NCBI GenBank assembly: GCA_050330635.1 | Contig: JBHJNQ010000039.1 | Coordinates: 62,001 to 126,000 of the forward strand | DNA: 64,000 nt | Reading direction: 5' to 3' | DNA from: CADEDH01 sp050330635 | Lineage (GTDB): Bacteria; Actinomycetota; Acidimicrobiia; Acidimicrobiales; SZUA-35 | In this document: positions 25,181-33,745 of the stretch, in pieces | Layout of the letters: each line of letters starts with the position of its first letter | How positions within the stretch are numbered: position 1 is the first letter of the stretch | Notes under the pieces: generated by a model | Told to the model about the DNA's origin: nothing | The model's database searches: none | The model's input: the letters and a program-made list of their open reading frames with translations, nothing else | Position numbers and translations under genes: made by a program

Positions 25181-26350
25181 TCAGCTCCGGCTGGACTCTG
25201 GATAGGTCGGCGGATCAAGCGACGGCGGCCCGGCCTCGAGGTCGATCCCGAGCAGGAGGGCGGCGGTCGAGACCCCCCGGCCGGCTTCGGCCGCGGCGTC
25301 GATGGCCTGCACGGCGGAGGGGGTGTCGAGGTCGTCGTCGAGGGCGGCCCTCACCTCGTCGAGGGCGCCGTCGCCCGAGCCGGCATCGAGCCAACGCTCC
25401 AACCGGGCGGCCGCCCGGGGCATGATCTCGTCGTCCCACTCCCACTCCGTGCGGTAGTGGTTGGCCACGATGCCGAGCCGTATGGCCCGGGTGTCGTACT
25501 TCTGGCGCAGGTCGCTGACGAACACGAGGTTGCCCAACGACTTCGACATCTTCTCCCCGTCCATCCGCACCATGGCCTGATGCATCCAGTGACGGACGAA
25601 GGGCTGGCCGGTGGCGGCCTCCGACTGGGCCGACTCGCACTCGTGGTGGGGGAAGATCAGGTCGCTACCGCCGCCGTGGAGATCGATCGTGGTGTCGAGC
25701 TCGCGCAGGGCCAGGGCCGAGCACTCGATGTGCCACCCCGGTCGCCCCGGGCCCCACTGGGTCTCCCACGAGGGCTCGCCCTCCGCCGACGGTTGCCACA
25801 GGACGAAGTCGAGGGGATCGCGCTTGTTCGGGTCGTCGGGGTTGCCGCCCCGCTCGGCCGCCAGCTCCAGCATCGTGGCCCGGTCGTAGCCGGAGATCTC
25901 ACCGAAGCGGGGCCACGAGCTCACGTCGAAGTAGACGGCGCCACCGGCCTGGTAGGCGTGGCCCCGATCGAGGACCATGCCGATGAAGCCCCGGATGTCG
26001 GCGATCGCCGAGGTCGCCCGTGGTTCGCTCCAGCTCGGGATCATGCCGAGGGCGGCCATGTCGTCGTCGAAGCGGGCGGTCTCGGCCGCCGCCAGGTCGA
26101 GGTAGTGGATGTCGAGCTCGCGGGCCTTGCGCAACAGGTCGTCGTCGACGTCGGTGACGTTGCGGACGCAGCGCGTGTCGTGGCCGAGGTCGCGCAGCCG
26201 CCGCTGGAGCACGTCGTAGCCGACGTAGACGGCGGCGTGGCCGAGGTGGGTCGCGTCGTAGGGTGTGATGCCGCAGGTGTACATCGTGACCACCCGGGCG
26301 GGCTCGAACGGCACGACGTCACGACGGGCGGTGTCGTAGAGCTTCATCAC
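25181..26350 (-). CDS. mshC: L-cysteine:1D-myo-inositol 2-amino-2-deoxy-alpha-D-glucopyranoside ligase MshC
   Basis: ATP-dependent ligase joining cysteine to GlcN-Ins in mycothiol synthesis. It belongs to the cysteinyl-tRNA synthetase fold, but MYTCGITPYDATHLGHA is the MshC version of the HIGH region; true CysRS has GPTVY and IGN. The blocks SGYDRATMLELAAERGG, WGPGRPGWHIECSA and GGGSDLIFPHHE also match MshC, and KMSKSLGNLV is intact. Length is 389 residues, lacking the CysRS C-terminal anticodon region. GTG (followed by ATG) lies 8 nt after TAACCT. Indicates a mycothiol-producing actinobacterium. Confidence 0.88.
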   Translation of the reverse strand: MMKLYDTARRDVVPFEPARVVTMYTCGITPYDATHLGHAAVYVGYDVLQRRLRDLGHDTRCVRNVTDVDDDLLRKARELDIHYLDLAAAETARFDDDMAALGMIPSWSEPRATSAIADIRGFIGMVLDRGHAYQAGGAVYFDVSSWPRFGEISGYDRATMLELAAERGGNPDDPNKRDPLDFVLWQPSAEGEPSWETQWGPGRPGWHIECSALALRELDTTIDLHGGGSDLIFPHHECESAQSEAATGQPFVRHWMHQAMVRMDGEKMSKSLGNLVFVSDLRQKYDTRAIRLGIVANHYRTEWEWDDEIMPRAAARLERWLDAGSGDGALDEVRAALDDDLDTPSAVQAIDAAAEAGRGVSTAALLLGIDLEAGPPSLDPPTYPESSRS

Positions 26351-26358
26351 GGTGGCAG

Positions 26359-26364
26359 AGGTTA
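26359..26364 (-). promoter_or_regulatory. -10 box of mshC-plsC, leaderless layout
   Basis: TAACCT, 8 nt, GTG (then ATG) on the minus strand. Confidence 0.5.
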
Positions 26365-26446
26365 CCGCTCCGCCACCCACCGTAGGTAACCGGCACCGGG
26401 CCGCCGGTCAGGTAACCATTGCTGCCACGGCTCGGTCTGACGGTCC

Positions 26447-27214
26447 GTGGGTCTTCTCGATGGAAAGAAACTGCTCATCACCGGCGTCCTCACCGACGAC
26501 TCGCTCGCCTACGGGGTGGCCCGGACGGCGCAGGCCGAGGGGGCCGAGGTGGCGCTGACCAGTTTCGGTCGGGCCCTCCGGCTGACCGAGCGCACGGCCC
26601 GCAAGCTCGATCCGGTGCCCGAGGTCTACGAGCTCGATGTCACCGATCCGGTCCACGGTGCGGCCCTGCGCCAGACGCTCGACGAGCGCTGGGGCCGCCT
26701 CGACGGTGCCCTGCATTCGGTCGGCTTCGCCCCCGAGTCGTGCCTCGGCGACGACTTCTTCCGCCCCGACTGGGACGACGTGGCGGTGGCACTCCATGTC
26801 TCGGCCTACTCGTTGCGGGCCGTGGCCGACATCGCCGTTCCGTTGATGACCGACGGCGGCTCGCTCGTGGGGCTGACGTTCGACGCCACGGTGGCGTGGC
26901 CGGCCTACAACTGGATGGGGGTGGCCAAGGCGGCGCTCGAGTCGCTCAACCGCTACCTGGCCCGCGAGCTCGGGCCGAAGGGGATCCGCTCGAACCTCGT
27001 GGCCGCCGGCCCGATGCGGACGATCGCCGCCAGGTCGATCCCCGGTTTCACCGCCTTCGAGGAGGAGTGGGTGAAGCGGGCGCCCCTCGGGTGGGACGTC
27101 AACGATGCCGAGGGCGTGTCGCGGGCCTGCGTTGCGCTGCTGTCCGACTGGTTCCCCCAGACCACGGGGTCGATACTCCACGTCGACGGTGGCTATCACG
27201 CCGTCGGGGCCTGA
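26447..27214 (+). CDS. fabI: Enoyl-[acyl-carrier-protein] reductase (NADH), InhA/FabI type
   Basis: Reduces enoyl-thioesters in the last step of fatty-acid elongation. The 255-residue short-chain dehydrogenase has GLLDGKKLLITGVLTDDSLA at the NADH site and the catalytic block YNWMGVAKAALE (Tyr about 153, Lys about 160), nearly identical to the InhA motif. DYFAATVA-type loop residues appear as FDATVAWPAYN. The GTG start matches where InhA-type proteins begin. It is isolated, divergent from mshC, and not beside a fabG or mabA gene. Confidence 0.94.
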   Translation: MGLLDGKKLLITGVLTDDSLAYGVARTAQAEGAEVALTSFGRALRLTERTARKLDPVPEVYELDVTDPVHGAALRQTLDERWGRLDGALHSVGFAPESCLGDDFFRPDWDDVAVALHVSAYSLRAVADIAVPLMTDGGSLVGLTFDATVAWPAYNWMGVAKAALESLNRYLARELGPKGIRSNLVAAGPMRTIAARSIPGFTAFEEEWVKRAPLGWDVNDAEGVSRACVALLSDWFPQTTGSILHVDGGYHAVGA

Positions 27215-27311
27215 GGCCGCACCCCGACGGGCCTGACGAGACGGCGGCAGCGGGAGGACGACCACGCCCGAAGCAGTGTCGAGGCGCTCCGGGCCCGCCG
27301 AATCCGCCCCG

Positions 27312-28400
27312 TCAGTACCGGGCGCCCGAGCAGACGGAGGCGACGTCGACGAAGGGGTTGATCGCCGGGCTGCTACGGCCACCGGGGCGGATCTCGAAGT
27401 GGAGGTGCGGGATGCCGGCGGCGTTGCCGTCGTCGCCGACGTAGCCGATCACCTCCCCCGCCTGGACCTGCCCGCTCTTGGCGAAGCCCGACAGGTGGGT
27501 GCCGTAGAAGTAGATGTCGTCGTCGCCGTAGAGCCGGTACGAGCGACCGCCGACGCTGTTGTCGAAGTGCTCGACCCGGCCGCTGACGGGGGCCACGAGC
27601 GCCGTGCCCATCGGCGCCAGCATGTCGACGCCCTGGTGACGTCGGCCTCCGGAGCGGGCGAAGCCCCAGGAGTCGATGAACTCATGGGGCCCGCTGACAG
27701 GGCACGTGTCGAGGTAGAAGCCCTGCTTGCGTCCCCGGGCCTGGGCCCGGTTGGAGGCCTGGACCGAGATGGCGGTGGCCTGGTCGATGATCCGTCGCTC
27801 CTCGGCGTCACCCAGCTGGTCGAGCTCCGACGACAGCTCGGTCTCGAGGCGGCTGACCTCGATCACCGACTCCTCGACCTGCTGCTGACGGCCCACGAGC
27901 TCCGCCTCCTCGAGCTCCAGGTCCTTGCGGAGGTCCCGGTAGGCCTCGAAGCTCTCGGTGTCGGAGCTCACGGCCGCCCCGCCGAGGGCGGTGGCTCTCA
28001 TACCGGCGGTGACGTCGTCGACGGTGAGGAGGCCCTGCGGAATCTCACTGTGGCGGTAGCCGGCGATGGCGTTGTGGAGTGTCTCCTCCGCCACGTCGGA
28101 GATCTCGATCCGGAGCTCTTCGGTCTCGGCCGACGCCGACGAGAGCTCGAGCTCGAACTGGCGGTGCTGCTCCGACGCCGCCCGCAGCTCCTTGGTCGTC
28201 ACATCGACACGGAGCCGGAGATCGCTCGGGCTCAGCGCCTGACGGGCCAGGCGCCCCTCGGCCGGTGCGACGGCGGATGACAGCATCAGCGACACCTTCG
28301 CCGGGACGGGCGAAGCGATGCCGGCCGGAGCCAGGTCGGTGGCGAACCACAGGGCAGTGGTCACCAGCGCAACAGCGAATCGAGGGAATCCCTTTCGCAC
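27312..28400 (-). CDS. Coiled-coil M23 peptidase (secreted murein hydrolase)
   Basis: Predicted zinc endopeptidase or amidase activator at the cell wall. The GTG start yields 362 residues: a signal or anchor helix (FAVALVTTALWFATDLAPAG), a long coiled-coil region (about 55-235), then an M23 domain. Zinc motifs are complete: HQGVDM (HxxxD) and HLHFEIRP (HxH). The organisation is like EnvC, with coiled coil before M23, although EnvC itself has lost its ligands and this protein has not. GTG is 8 nt after TACGCT. Converges on fabI. Confidence 0.86.
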   Translation of the reverse strand: MRKGFPRFAVALVTTALWFATDLAPAGIASPVPAKVSLMLSSAVAPAEGRLARQALSPSDLRLRVDVTTKELRAASEQHRQFELELSSASAETEELRIEISDVAEETLHNAIAGYRHSEIPQGLLTVDDVTAGMRATALGGAAVSSDTESFEAYRDLRKDLELEEAELVGRQQQVEESVIEVSRLETELSSELDQLGDAEERRIIDQATAISVQASNRAQARGRKQGFYLDTCPVSGPHEFIDSWGFARSGGRRHQGVDMLAPMGTALVAPVSGRVEHFDNSVGGRSYRLYGDDDIYFYGTHLSGFAKSGQVQAGEVIGYVGDDGNAAGIPHLHFEIRPGGRSSPAINPFVDVASVCSGARY

Positions 28401-28408
28401 GGTGGCTG

Positions 28409-28414
28409 AGCGTA
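28409..28414 (-). promoter_or_regulatory. -10 box of first M23 gene, leaderless layout
   Basis: TACGCT, 8 nt, GTG on the minus strand. Confidence 0.5.
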
Positions 28415-28681
28415 ACCCAGCCCGGGTGCCACTTCGACCACCTCGACCGGGCCACCCAGCACCGACGACCACCCCTCGGCGAGGAGAATGCCCTGGTCAA
28501 CAGGATCATGCGACCCGCCCGGGAGTCGGACGGCGACGATGTTTTCTTTGGACAAGACGGTTGGTCGATGGCACCAAGCCACGACCGACCATCGACTCGG
28601 CCACGGAGAGTGGTCTCGAGGCCACACCGCCTGGGTGCCCCGCAGGTGCTTCGGTTCATGGCCCGGAACGACCGACGGTGG
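28415..28681. other. Divergent intergenic region, no gene seen
   Basis: About 300 bp separate the M23 gene from the ABC ATPase gene. Apart from the two promoters at its ends I see no tRNA, no convincing open frame and no strong hairpin. A short A/T-richer patch around 28540-28560 stands out from the GC-rich background. Confidence 0.5.
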
Positions 28682-28711
28682 TTGACACGAGCGGGACGAC
28701 CTCTTCACGCT
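28682..28711 (+). promoter_or_regulatory. Promoter TTGACA-N18-CACGCT of the ABC ATPase gene
   Basis: A consensus -35 TTGACA is followed by 18 nt and CACGCT, with 7 nt to the GTG. The same -10 variant with a TTGACA -35 is found before the gene at 61027. Confidence 0.5.
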
Positions 28712-28718
28712 ACTGCTC

Positions 28719-29594
28719 GTGACCGACGCCGACCCGAGCCCCACGCCCTCCACCGACACGGCCCGGGCGCCGAAACCAGTGGGGGCGACCGCACCCGTTC
28801 TCGACCTCCGCAACGTGTCGGTGACGATCGACGGCCGGCCCGTCCTCCACGATCTGTCGTGGACCGTCCGGCCCGGCGAGCACTGGGTGGTCGTCGGACC
28901 GAACGGGGGCGGCAAGTCGACGCTGCTCCGGGTGGCCAGCCTCCAACTACATCCCTCCACCGGCTCGATAACCATCCTCGGCCACGAGCTGGGCCGGATC
29001 GACATCCGACCGCTCCGGGCCCGCATCGGGATCTCCGCCGCCTCACTGACCGATCAGCTCCGGGGTCGGCTGACCGCCGAGGAGATCGTGCGCTGCGGCC
29101 TCCACGGGGCCCTCGAACCCTGGTGGCACCGCTACGCCGAGGCCGACACGGCCCGGGCCGAGGCCCTGTTGGCCCGGGTCGGCCTCGGCGGCTACGGGCC
29201 GCGCCGGTTCGCCACCCTGTCGAGCGGGGAGCGCCAACGGGTCCTGCTGGCCAGGACCCTGATGCCCGAACCCGACCTGGTGCTGCTCGACGAGCCGACG
29301 GCCGGTCTCGACTTCGGGGGACGGGAGGAGCTCGTGGCGGCGCTCGACGCCATCGCCGCCGACCCGTCGGCCGGCCCCACCGTGCTGGTGACCCACCGCG
29401 TCGAGGACATCCCGGGCTCTGCCACCCACCTGCTGGCCGTCGCCGGGGGCAGGGTGGTGGCCGCCGGCGAGATCGGGTCGACCCTCACCGCCGAGGTTCT
29501 CGGCCGGACGTTCGGGCTCGTCGTGCGTCTCGACCGCGTCGACGGCCGATGGGCGGCGTCGGCAACCCTGCCGCTCACCGGGCGCCCGGGCTGA
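28719..29594 (+). CDS. Orphan ABC ATPase (YlmA/ModF-like)
   Basis: Single ABC ATP-binding protein without an adjacent permease. The 291 residues show Walker A GPNGGGKSTLL, the signature LSSGERQRVLLARTL and Walker B LVLLDEPTAGLDFGG, with the H-loop in VLVTHRVEDIP. The C-terminal piece EVLGRTFGLVVRLDRVDGRW and the overall layout resemble the soluble YlmA group. An N-terminal polar extension of about 25 residues is variable. It lies between two M23 peptidase genes on the opposite strand; any link to them is unproven. Confidence 0.8.
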   Translation: MTDADPSPTPSTDTARAPKPVGATAPVLDLRNVSVTIDGRPVLHDLSWTVRPGEHWVVVGPNGGGKSTLLRVASLQLHPSTGSITILGHELGRIDIRPLRARIGISAASLTDQLRGRLTAEEIVRCGLHGALEPWWHRYAEADTARAEALLARVGLGGYGPRRFATLSSGERQRVLLARTLMPEPDLVLLDEPTAGLDFGGREELVAALDAIAADPSAGPTVLVTHRVEDIPGSATHLLAVAGGRVVAAGEIGSTLTAEVLGRTFGLVVRLDRVDGRWAASATLPLTGRPG

Positions 29595-29640
29595 GGGAGG
29601 GGCCGCCGATGTCCCTCCGGCCCGCGCTCCGGCCCCGCCC

Positions 29641-31017
29641 TCAGGGTCGGTGCTGGGCCTCCTGGTCCCGGAGGGCGATCACGTTCAGTAGCGGGTACGG
29701 GTTGATCGGGTCGCCCCCGTCCGGATGAAGCTGCAGGTGGAGGTGGGCCGGGGTGCTGGCGGCGTTGCCGGTGTTACCGACCCAGCCCAGCGGATCGCCG
29801 GCCTCGACGACGTCGCCGGGGGCCAGGCCGGGGGCATGGGCCGAGAGGTGGGCGTAGTACCAGTCGGCACCGCTCTCGCCCCGCAACCACACGGTCAGCC
29901 CTCCGAGTCGCCCGGATCCCACCCTGGTGACGACCCCCCGCTCGGCCGCCACCAGCGGCGTCCCGGCGGGGGCGAAGACGTCGATGCCCTCGTGCCAGTG
30001 CTCGTCGGGGGTACCGGGCATGCGGGGGAACCCCCACGAGTCGATAAGGGGCAGATCGGGCCCCACGACGGGAAACACGACGTTGTCGATGTAGATGCTG
30101 CTGCCGGCCCGGAAGGCCTCGAGCTCGTCGTTCGCCCGGTCGACGGCCACGGCCGCCGCCTCGGCCTCGGGTTCGAGCGCCGCCATGGTCCGTTCGCTGT
30201 AACTGATGGAGTCGGCAACCGACAGGGCCTGATCGTCGAGGCGATCCCGGAGGGTGAAGTAGGCCGTGATGGCGACGTCGTCGGCGTCGAGGGCGACATC
30301 GAGGAGCCGCCGCCGGCTGACGAACTCGAGGATGCGGTCGTGGTTGATCGACTCGAGCGAGCTCAGGGCGGCCGTCTCGAGCGAGTCGTTCGCCACGAAG
30401 GCCGCCACCGCCCGATCCTGGAGCCGCCGTTCGGCCGCCGCCAATTCGGCGACGGCCCGCTGATCCTCGGCGTCGAGCTGGTCACGACGCAGCCGGAGAC
30501 GTTTGTGACCCAGGCGGGTCTGGCGAAGGCGGTCGACGAGCCCGTCGCGGTGTTCGACGGCGGCCGCCAGCTTCGCTTCGGCCTGGCGCACGTTGCTCCA
30601 CAGGACGGTGGCGGGGCGGAACTCCGACTGCCCGCCGTAGCCGCCCCGGGGGGGCACGGTGGCCCCGGTCTCCGGCGCCTCCTCGCCGGCCGCCTCGTCG
30701 ACCAGCGGGTCGTCGGGCGGTGTGGTGGAGGAGGTGGTCGACGGGTCGGCCCCGGCAGGCGATGTCGGCCCCGGGGTTCCCCTGCCGTCGGCCGGGACCG
30801 TGACCCGGGTGGCGGCCGGGCCCCCCGGGGCCGGGGTCTCGGTGACCACGGACGCCGGTAGGGCACCGGCGGCCATGGGGGCCCGGACGGCCGTCGGAGG
30901 TCCGAGTGGTGGGGTGGTGGCGGCCGACACGGGATCGGCCAGGACCCCGAGCGAACCGACCATCAGCCCGACGGCGGCCAGGGCGCGCCGCGGGCGGCGG
31001 AGGCGGGCAACGAGCAT
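29641..31017 (-). CDS. Second coiled-coil M23 peptidase
   Basis: Secreted cell-wall peptidase, 458 residues. A basic N-terminus and hydrophobic stretch (ALAAVGLMVGSLGVLADPVSA) form the signal peptide, then a Pro/Thr-rich linker (about 35-125), a coiled coil (about 135-325) and an M23 domain. Zinc residues are complete: WHEGIDVFAP, YYAHLSAHAP and HLHLQLHPDGG. The same plan as the M23 gene at 27312 but with a long linker added. It converges on the ABC ATPase gene with 46 bp between stops. Confidence 0.84.
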   Translation of the reverse strand: MLVARLRRPRRALAAVGLMVGSLGVLADPVSAATTPPLGPPTAVRAPMAAGALPASVVTETPAPGGPAATRVTVPADGRGTPGPTSPAGADPSTTSSTTPPDDPLVDEAAGEEAPETGATVPPRGGYGGQSEFRPATVLWSNVRQAEAKLAAAVEHRDGLVDRLRQTRLGHKRLRLRRDQLDAEDQRAVAELAAAERRLQDRAVAAFVANDSLETAALSSLESINHDRILEFVSRRRLLDVALDADDVAITAYFTLRDRLDDQALSVADSISYSERTMAALEPEAEAAAVAVDRANDELEAFRAGSSIYIDNVVFPVVGPDLPLIDSWGFPRMPGTPDEHWHEGIDVFAPAGTPLVAAERGVVTRVGSGRLGGLTVWLRGESGADWYYAHLSAHAPGLAPGDVVEAGDPLGWVGNTGNAASTPAHLHLQLHPDGGDPINPYPLLNVIALRDQEAQHRP

Positions 31018-31101
31018 GGGAATCCATCGGCCGCCGGGGCCGGGTCATGAGTCGGGTGGCCCAGGCGAGCGGCCGACGACGACGTTCCCCAGCCGGTCTC
31101 C

Positions 31102-31884
31102 CTACAGGTGGTGGGCGTCGCCGGCCGTCACGGTCCGGGGACCGTCGGCGGTGTCGACCACCAGGGCTCCGTCGTCGGCCACCGAGGTCGCCGTCCCCTC
31201 AACCACGCCGCCCGGGGTCTCCAGCCGGACCCGCCGCCCCAGGGTCAGGCAGCGCTCTCGATAGGCATCGACCACGCCGACGGGGCTGACGAGGGCCCGG
31301 TCGTACCAGCGATCGAGCGCGGTCAGCACCGCCCGGACCATGTCCCAGCGCTCGAGGTCGGCCCCGAGCTCGGCCACGGTTGCCGAACGGGCGGCCACCT
31401 CGTCGGGCGGTGAGCCCGACCATCGCAGGTTGAGGCCGATCCCGATGACGACAGCCAGGGGCGACGGGTCGCCCTCCCCCACCCTGGTGGTGGCCTCGGT
31501 GAGGATCCCGGCCAACTTCCGCTCTCCCAGGGAGGGGACGAGCACGTCATTGGGCCACTTGAGCGCCACCAGGCCCCGCCCGACGAGGGCGTCCACCGCG
31601 TCGACGACGGCGTGACCGGCCACAAACGGGAGCACGGGGGCCACGGTCGACGGGGGCCGCAGCAGGGCCGACAGCAGCATGGCGTTGCCCGGCTCGTCGA
31701 AGAAGCGCCGGGCCTGCCGTCCCCGGCCCGCCGTCTGGTGATCGGCGACGAGCGCCGATCCCTCGACCAGCCCCTCGGCCGCCCGGGACAGGAGATCGGC
31801 ATTGGTCGAGCCCGTCTCGACCACGTGCCCGATCACAGAAAATCTCGTGCCGGGGGGACCTGGTACTTCCCTCTCGGTCGTCAT
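31102..31884 (-). CDS. birA: Biotin-[acetyl-CoA-carboxylase] ligase, no DNA-binding domain
   Basis: Attaches biotin to the carrier lysine of acyl-CoA carboxylases. The 260-residue, class I form has the adenylate-binding loop AGRGRQARRF (GRGRQ at 53-57) and LKWPNDVLV, with GIGLNLRW in the following strand; the last 50 residues are the small SH3-like domain. It lacks the N-terminal helix-turn-helix of E. coli BirA, so it should not repress directly. Divergent from the carboxylase subunit it modifies, with only 13 bp between start codons. Confidence 0.93.
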   Translation of the reverse strand: MTTEREVPGPPGTRFSVIGHVVETGSTNADLLSRAAEGLVEGSALVADHQTAGRGRQARRFFDEPGNAMLLSALLRPPSTVAPVLPFVAGHAVVDAVDALVGRGLVALKWPNDVLVPSLGERKLAGILTEATTRVGEGDPSPLAVVIGIGLNLRWSGSPPDEVAARSATVAELGADLERWDMVRAVLTALDRWYDRALVSPVGVVDAYRERCLTLGRRVRLETPGGVVEGTATSVADDGALVVDTADGPRTVTAGDAHHL

Positions 31885-31892
31885 GTCGGCTA

Positions 31893-31898
31893 ACCATA
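31893..31898 (-). promoter_or_regulatory. -10 box of birA overlapping the carboxylase start codon
   Basis: On the minus strand TATGGT, 8 nt, ATG. The hexamer includes the first base of the divergent carboxylase ATG, so the two genes share overlapping control DNA and the birA -35 must lie in the carboxylase coding sequence. Confidence 0.45.
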
Positions 31899-33679
31899 TG
31901 CGGGTGTCCAGTGATCGGTTGTTCAACAAAGTCCTCATCGCCAACCGGGGGGAGATCGCCGTCAGGGTGATCAGGGCCTGCCAGGAGCAGGGAATCGACA
32001 CGGTCGCCGTGTATTCCGAGCTGGACCGCGACGCCCTCCACGTCCGTCTGGCGGACGAGGCCTACGCCCTCGGGGGCGAGACGGCGGCCGAGAGCTACCT
32101 CAACACCGACGCCATTCTCGATGCCATCGAGCGCTCGGGGGCCGACGCCGTGCATCCCGGCTACGGCTTCTTCAGCGAGAACGCCGACTTCGCCCGGGCC
32201 ATCACCGATCGCGGTGTCACGTTCATCGGTCCCCCACCGGCCGCCATCGAGGTCATGGGCGACAAGATCAGCGCCCGGGCCGCCGCCGACAGGGTGGGGG
32301 TGGCGGGCGTGCCGGGCAACACCGAGTTCCTCACCGAGGCCGCCCAGATCGTGGCTTTCGGCTCCGAGCACGGCTGGCCGGTCGCCATCAAGGCCGCCTT
32401 CGGCGGTGGGGGGCGAGGCATGAAGGTGGTCGAGGGGCCCGACAAGGCGGCCGACGCCCTCGAGTCGGCCCAGCGGGAGGCCACGGCGTACTTCGGCCGG
32501 GGCGAGTGCTACGTCGAGCGTTACCTGACCAAGCCCCGCCATGTCGAGATCCAGGTCCTGTGCGACAGTCACGGCAACGGCATCCACCTCGGCCAGCGCG
32601 ACTGCTCTGCCCAGCGCCGCCACCAGAAGCTGATCGAGGAGGCCCCTGCCCCGGGGCTCGCGCCCGGGGTGGCGGAGGCCATGGGTGAGGCGGCGGTGAA
32701 GGTGGCCCTCGGCTGCGGCTACACCAATGCCGGCACCGTCGAGTTCCTCTACGAGAACGGCGAGTTCTTCTACCTGGAGATGAACACCCGCCTCCAGGTG
32801 GAGCACCCGGTGACCGAGATGGTGACCGGTCTCGACCTGGTGGCCCTCCAGCTCGCCATCGCAGCCGGGGCCGAGCTCCCCCTGACCCAGGACGAGGTCC
32901 GGATCGACGGTCACGCCATCGAGGTCCGGATCAATGCCGAGAACCCGGCCGGCGGCAAGTTCATGCCGTCGCCCGGCCCCATCACCCACCTCCATACCCC
33001 CTCCGGTTTCGGCGTGCGGTGGGACGGCGGCTACGAGAGCGGCGACGCGGTCAGCCAGTACTACGACAACCTCGTCGGCAAGCTGGTCTGCTGGGGTTCC
33101 GACCGGCCGACGGCCATCGCCCGCACCCTGCGGGCCCTTCGGGAGCTCGACATCCAGGGGGTGGCCACGACCATCCCGGCCGACATCGCCATCCTCGAGC
33201 ATCCCGACTTCGCCGCCGTCGAGCACTCGACCAAGTGGGTCGAGGACGTGCTCGACCTGTCGGAGGTGGCCTCCCCGCCTGCGCTCCCGCCCTCCGGCAC
33301 CGAGGGTGAGGAGAAGGTGCGGCGCAACGTCGATGTCGAGGTCAACGGGAAGCGGTTCGCGGTATCGATGTGGATCCCCGAATCGGAGCTGGCGGCGGCC
33401 GGCGGCGGGGCGACCCCCAAGCCCAGGCGCCGCTCGGCGGCCGGGGCGGCGTCGGTCGGCTCGGGTTCGGGCGACGTGGTGGTCCCCATGCAGGGCACCG
33501 TGGTCAAGGTGCTGGTCGAGGTGGGTCAGAAGGTCGAGGCGGGCGAGACCGTCATCGTGCTCGAAGCGATGAAGATGGAGAACAACGTCGTGGCCGAGAA
33601 GTCCGGCGAGGTGACGGAGGTGAAGGTCGAAGCCGGCCAGTCGGTCGGCGGCGGTGACGTCGTCGTAGTCATCGCCTGA
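31898..33679 (+). CDS. accA3: Acyl-CoA carboxylase alpha subunit (biotin carboxylase plus biotin carrier)
   Basis: Carboxylates its own biotin and presents it to a carboxyltransferase that makes malonyl- or methylmalonyl-CoA. The 593 residues begin LFNKVLIANRGEIAVRVIRA, with the ATP-grasp glycine loop AAFGGGGRGMKVV, QRDCSAQRRHQKLIEEAP and EMNTRLQVEHPVTE. The biotin carrier domain has EAMKMEN with the biotinylated Lys near 558. The region 465-510 is a Pro/Gly linker. The ATG in CATATG is used; an ATG five codons upstream and a GTG two codons later are alternatives. No beta subunit gene is in the window. With the mutase at 36376 it suggests a propionyl-CoA pathway. Confidence 0.93.
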   Translation: MRVSSDRLFNKVLIANRGEIAVRVIRACQEQGIDTVAVYSELDRDALHVRLADEAYALGGETAAESYLNTDAILDAIERSGADAVHPGYGFFSENADFARAITDRGVTFIGPPPAAIEVMGDKISARAAADRVGVAGVPGNTEFLTEAAQIVAFGSEHGWPVAIKAAFGGGGRGMKVVEGPDKAADALESAQREATAYFGRGECYVERYLTKPRHVEIQVLCDSHGNGIHLGQRDCSAQRRHQKLIEEAPAPGLAPGVAEAMGEAAVKVALGCGYTNAGTVEFLYENGEFFYLEMNTRLQVEHPVTEMVTGLDLVALQLAIAAGAELPLTQDEVRIDGHAIEVRINAENPAGGKFMPSPGPITHLHTPSGFGVRWDGGYESGDAVSQYYDNLVGKLVCWGSDRPTAIARTLRALRELDIQGVATTIPADIAILEHPDFAAVEHSTKWVEDVLDLSEVASPPALPPSGTEGEEKVRRNVDVEVNGKRFAVSMWIPESELAAAGGGATPKPRRRSAAGAASVGSGSGDVVVPMQGTVVKVLVEVGQKVEAGETVIVLEAMKMENNVVAEKSGEVTEVKVEAGQSVGGGDVVVVIA

Positions 33680-33745
33680 TCCCAACGGACGGGGCCCGCT
33701 CCGCGGCCCAACGGACCGGGCCCGCCGGAGGGCCCATCGCACGAC

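Noticed and set aside
25181..26350. Annotation as cysteinyl-tRNA synthetase
   Set aside because: The GITPYDATHLGHA motif, the SGYDRATMLELAAERGG block and the missing C-terminal region fit MshC better; a true CysRS is expected elsewhere.
28415..28718. A tRNA or small RNA gene in the gap between the M23 and ABC genes
   Set aside because: No T-loop-like GGTTCGA element, no cloverleaf pairing and no clear terminator could be found.
31547..33742. A 731-codon minus-strand frame opposite the carboxylase gene
   Set aside because: Shadow of the biotin carboxylase frame; low-complexity translation and overlap with birA.
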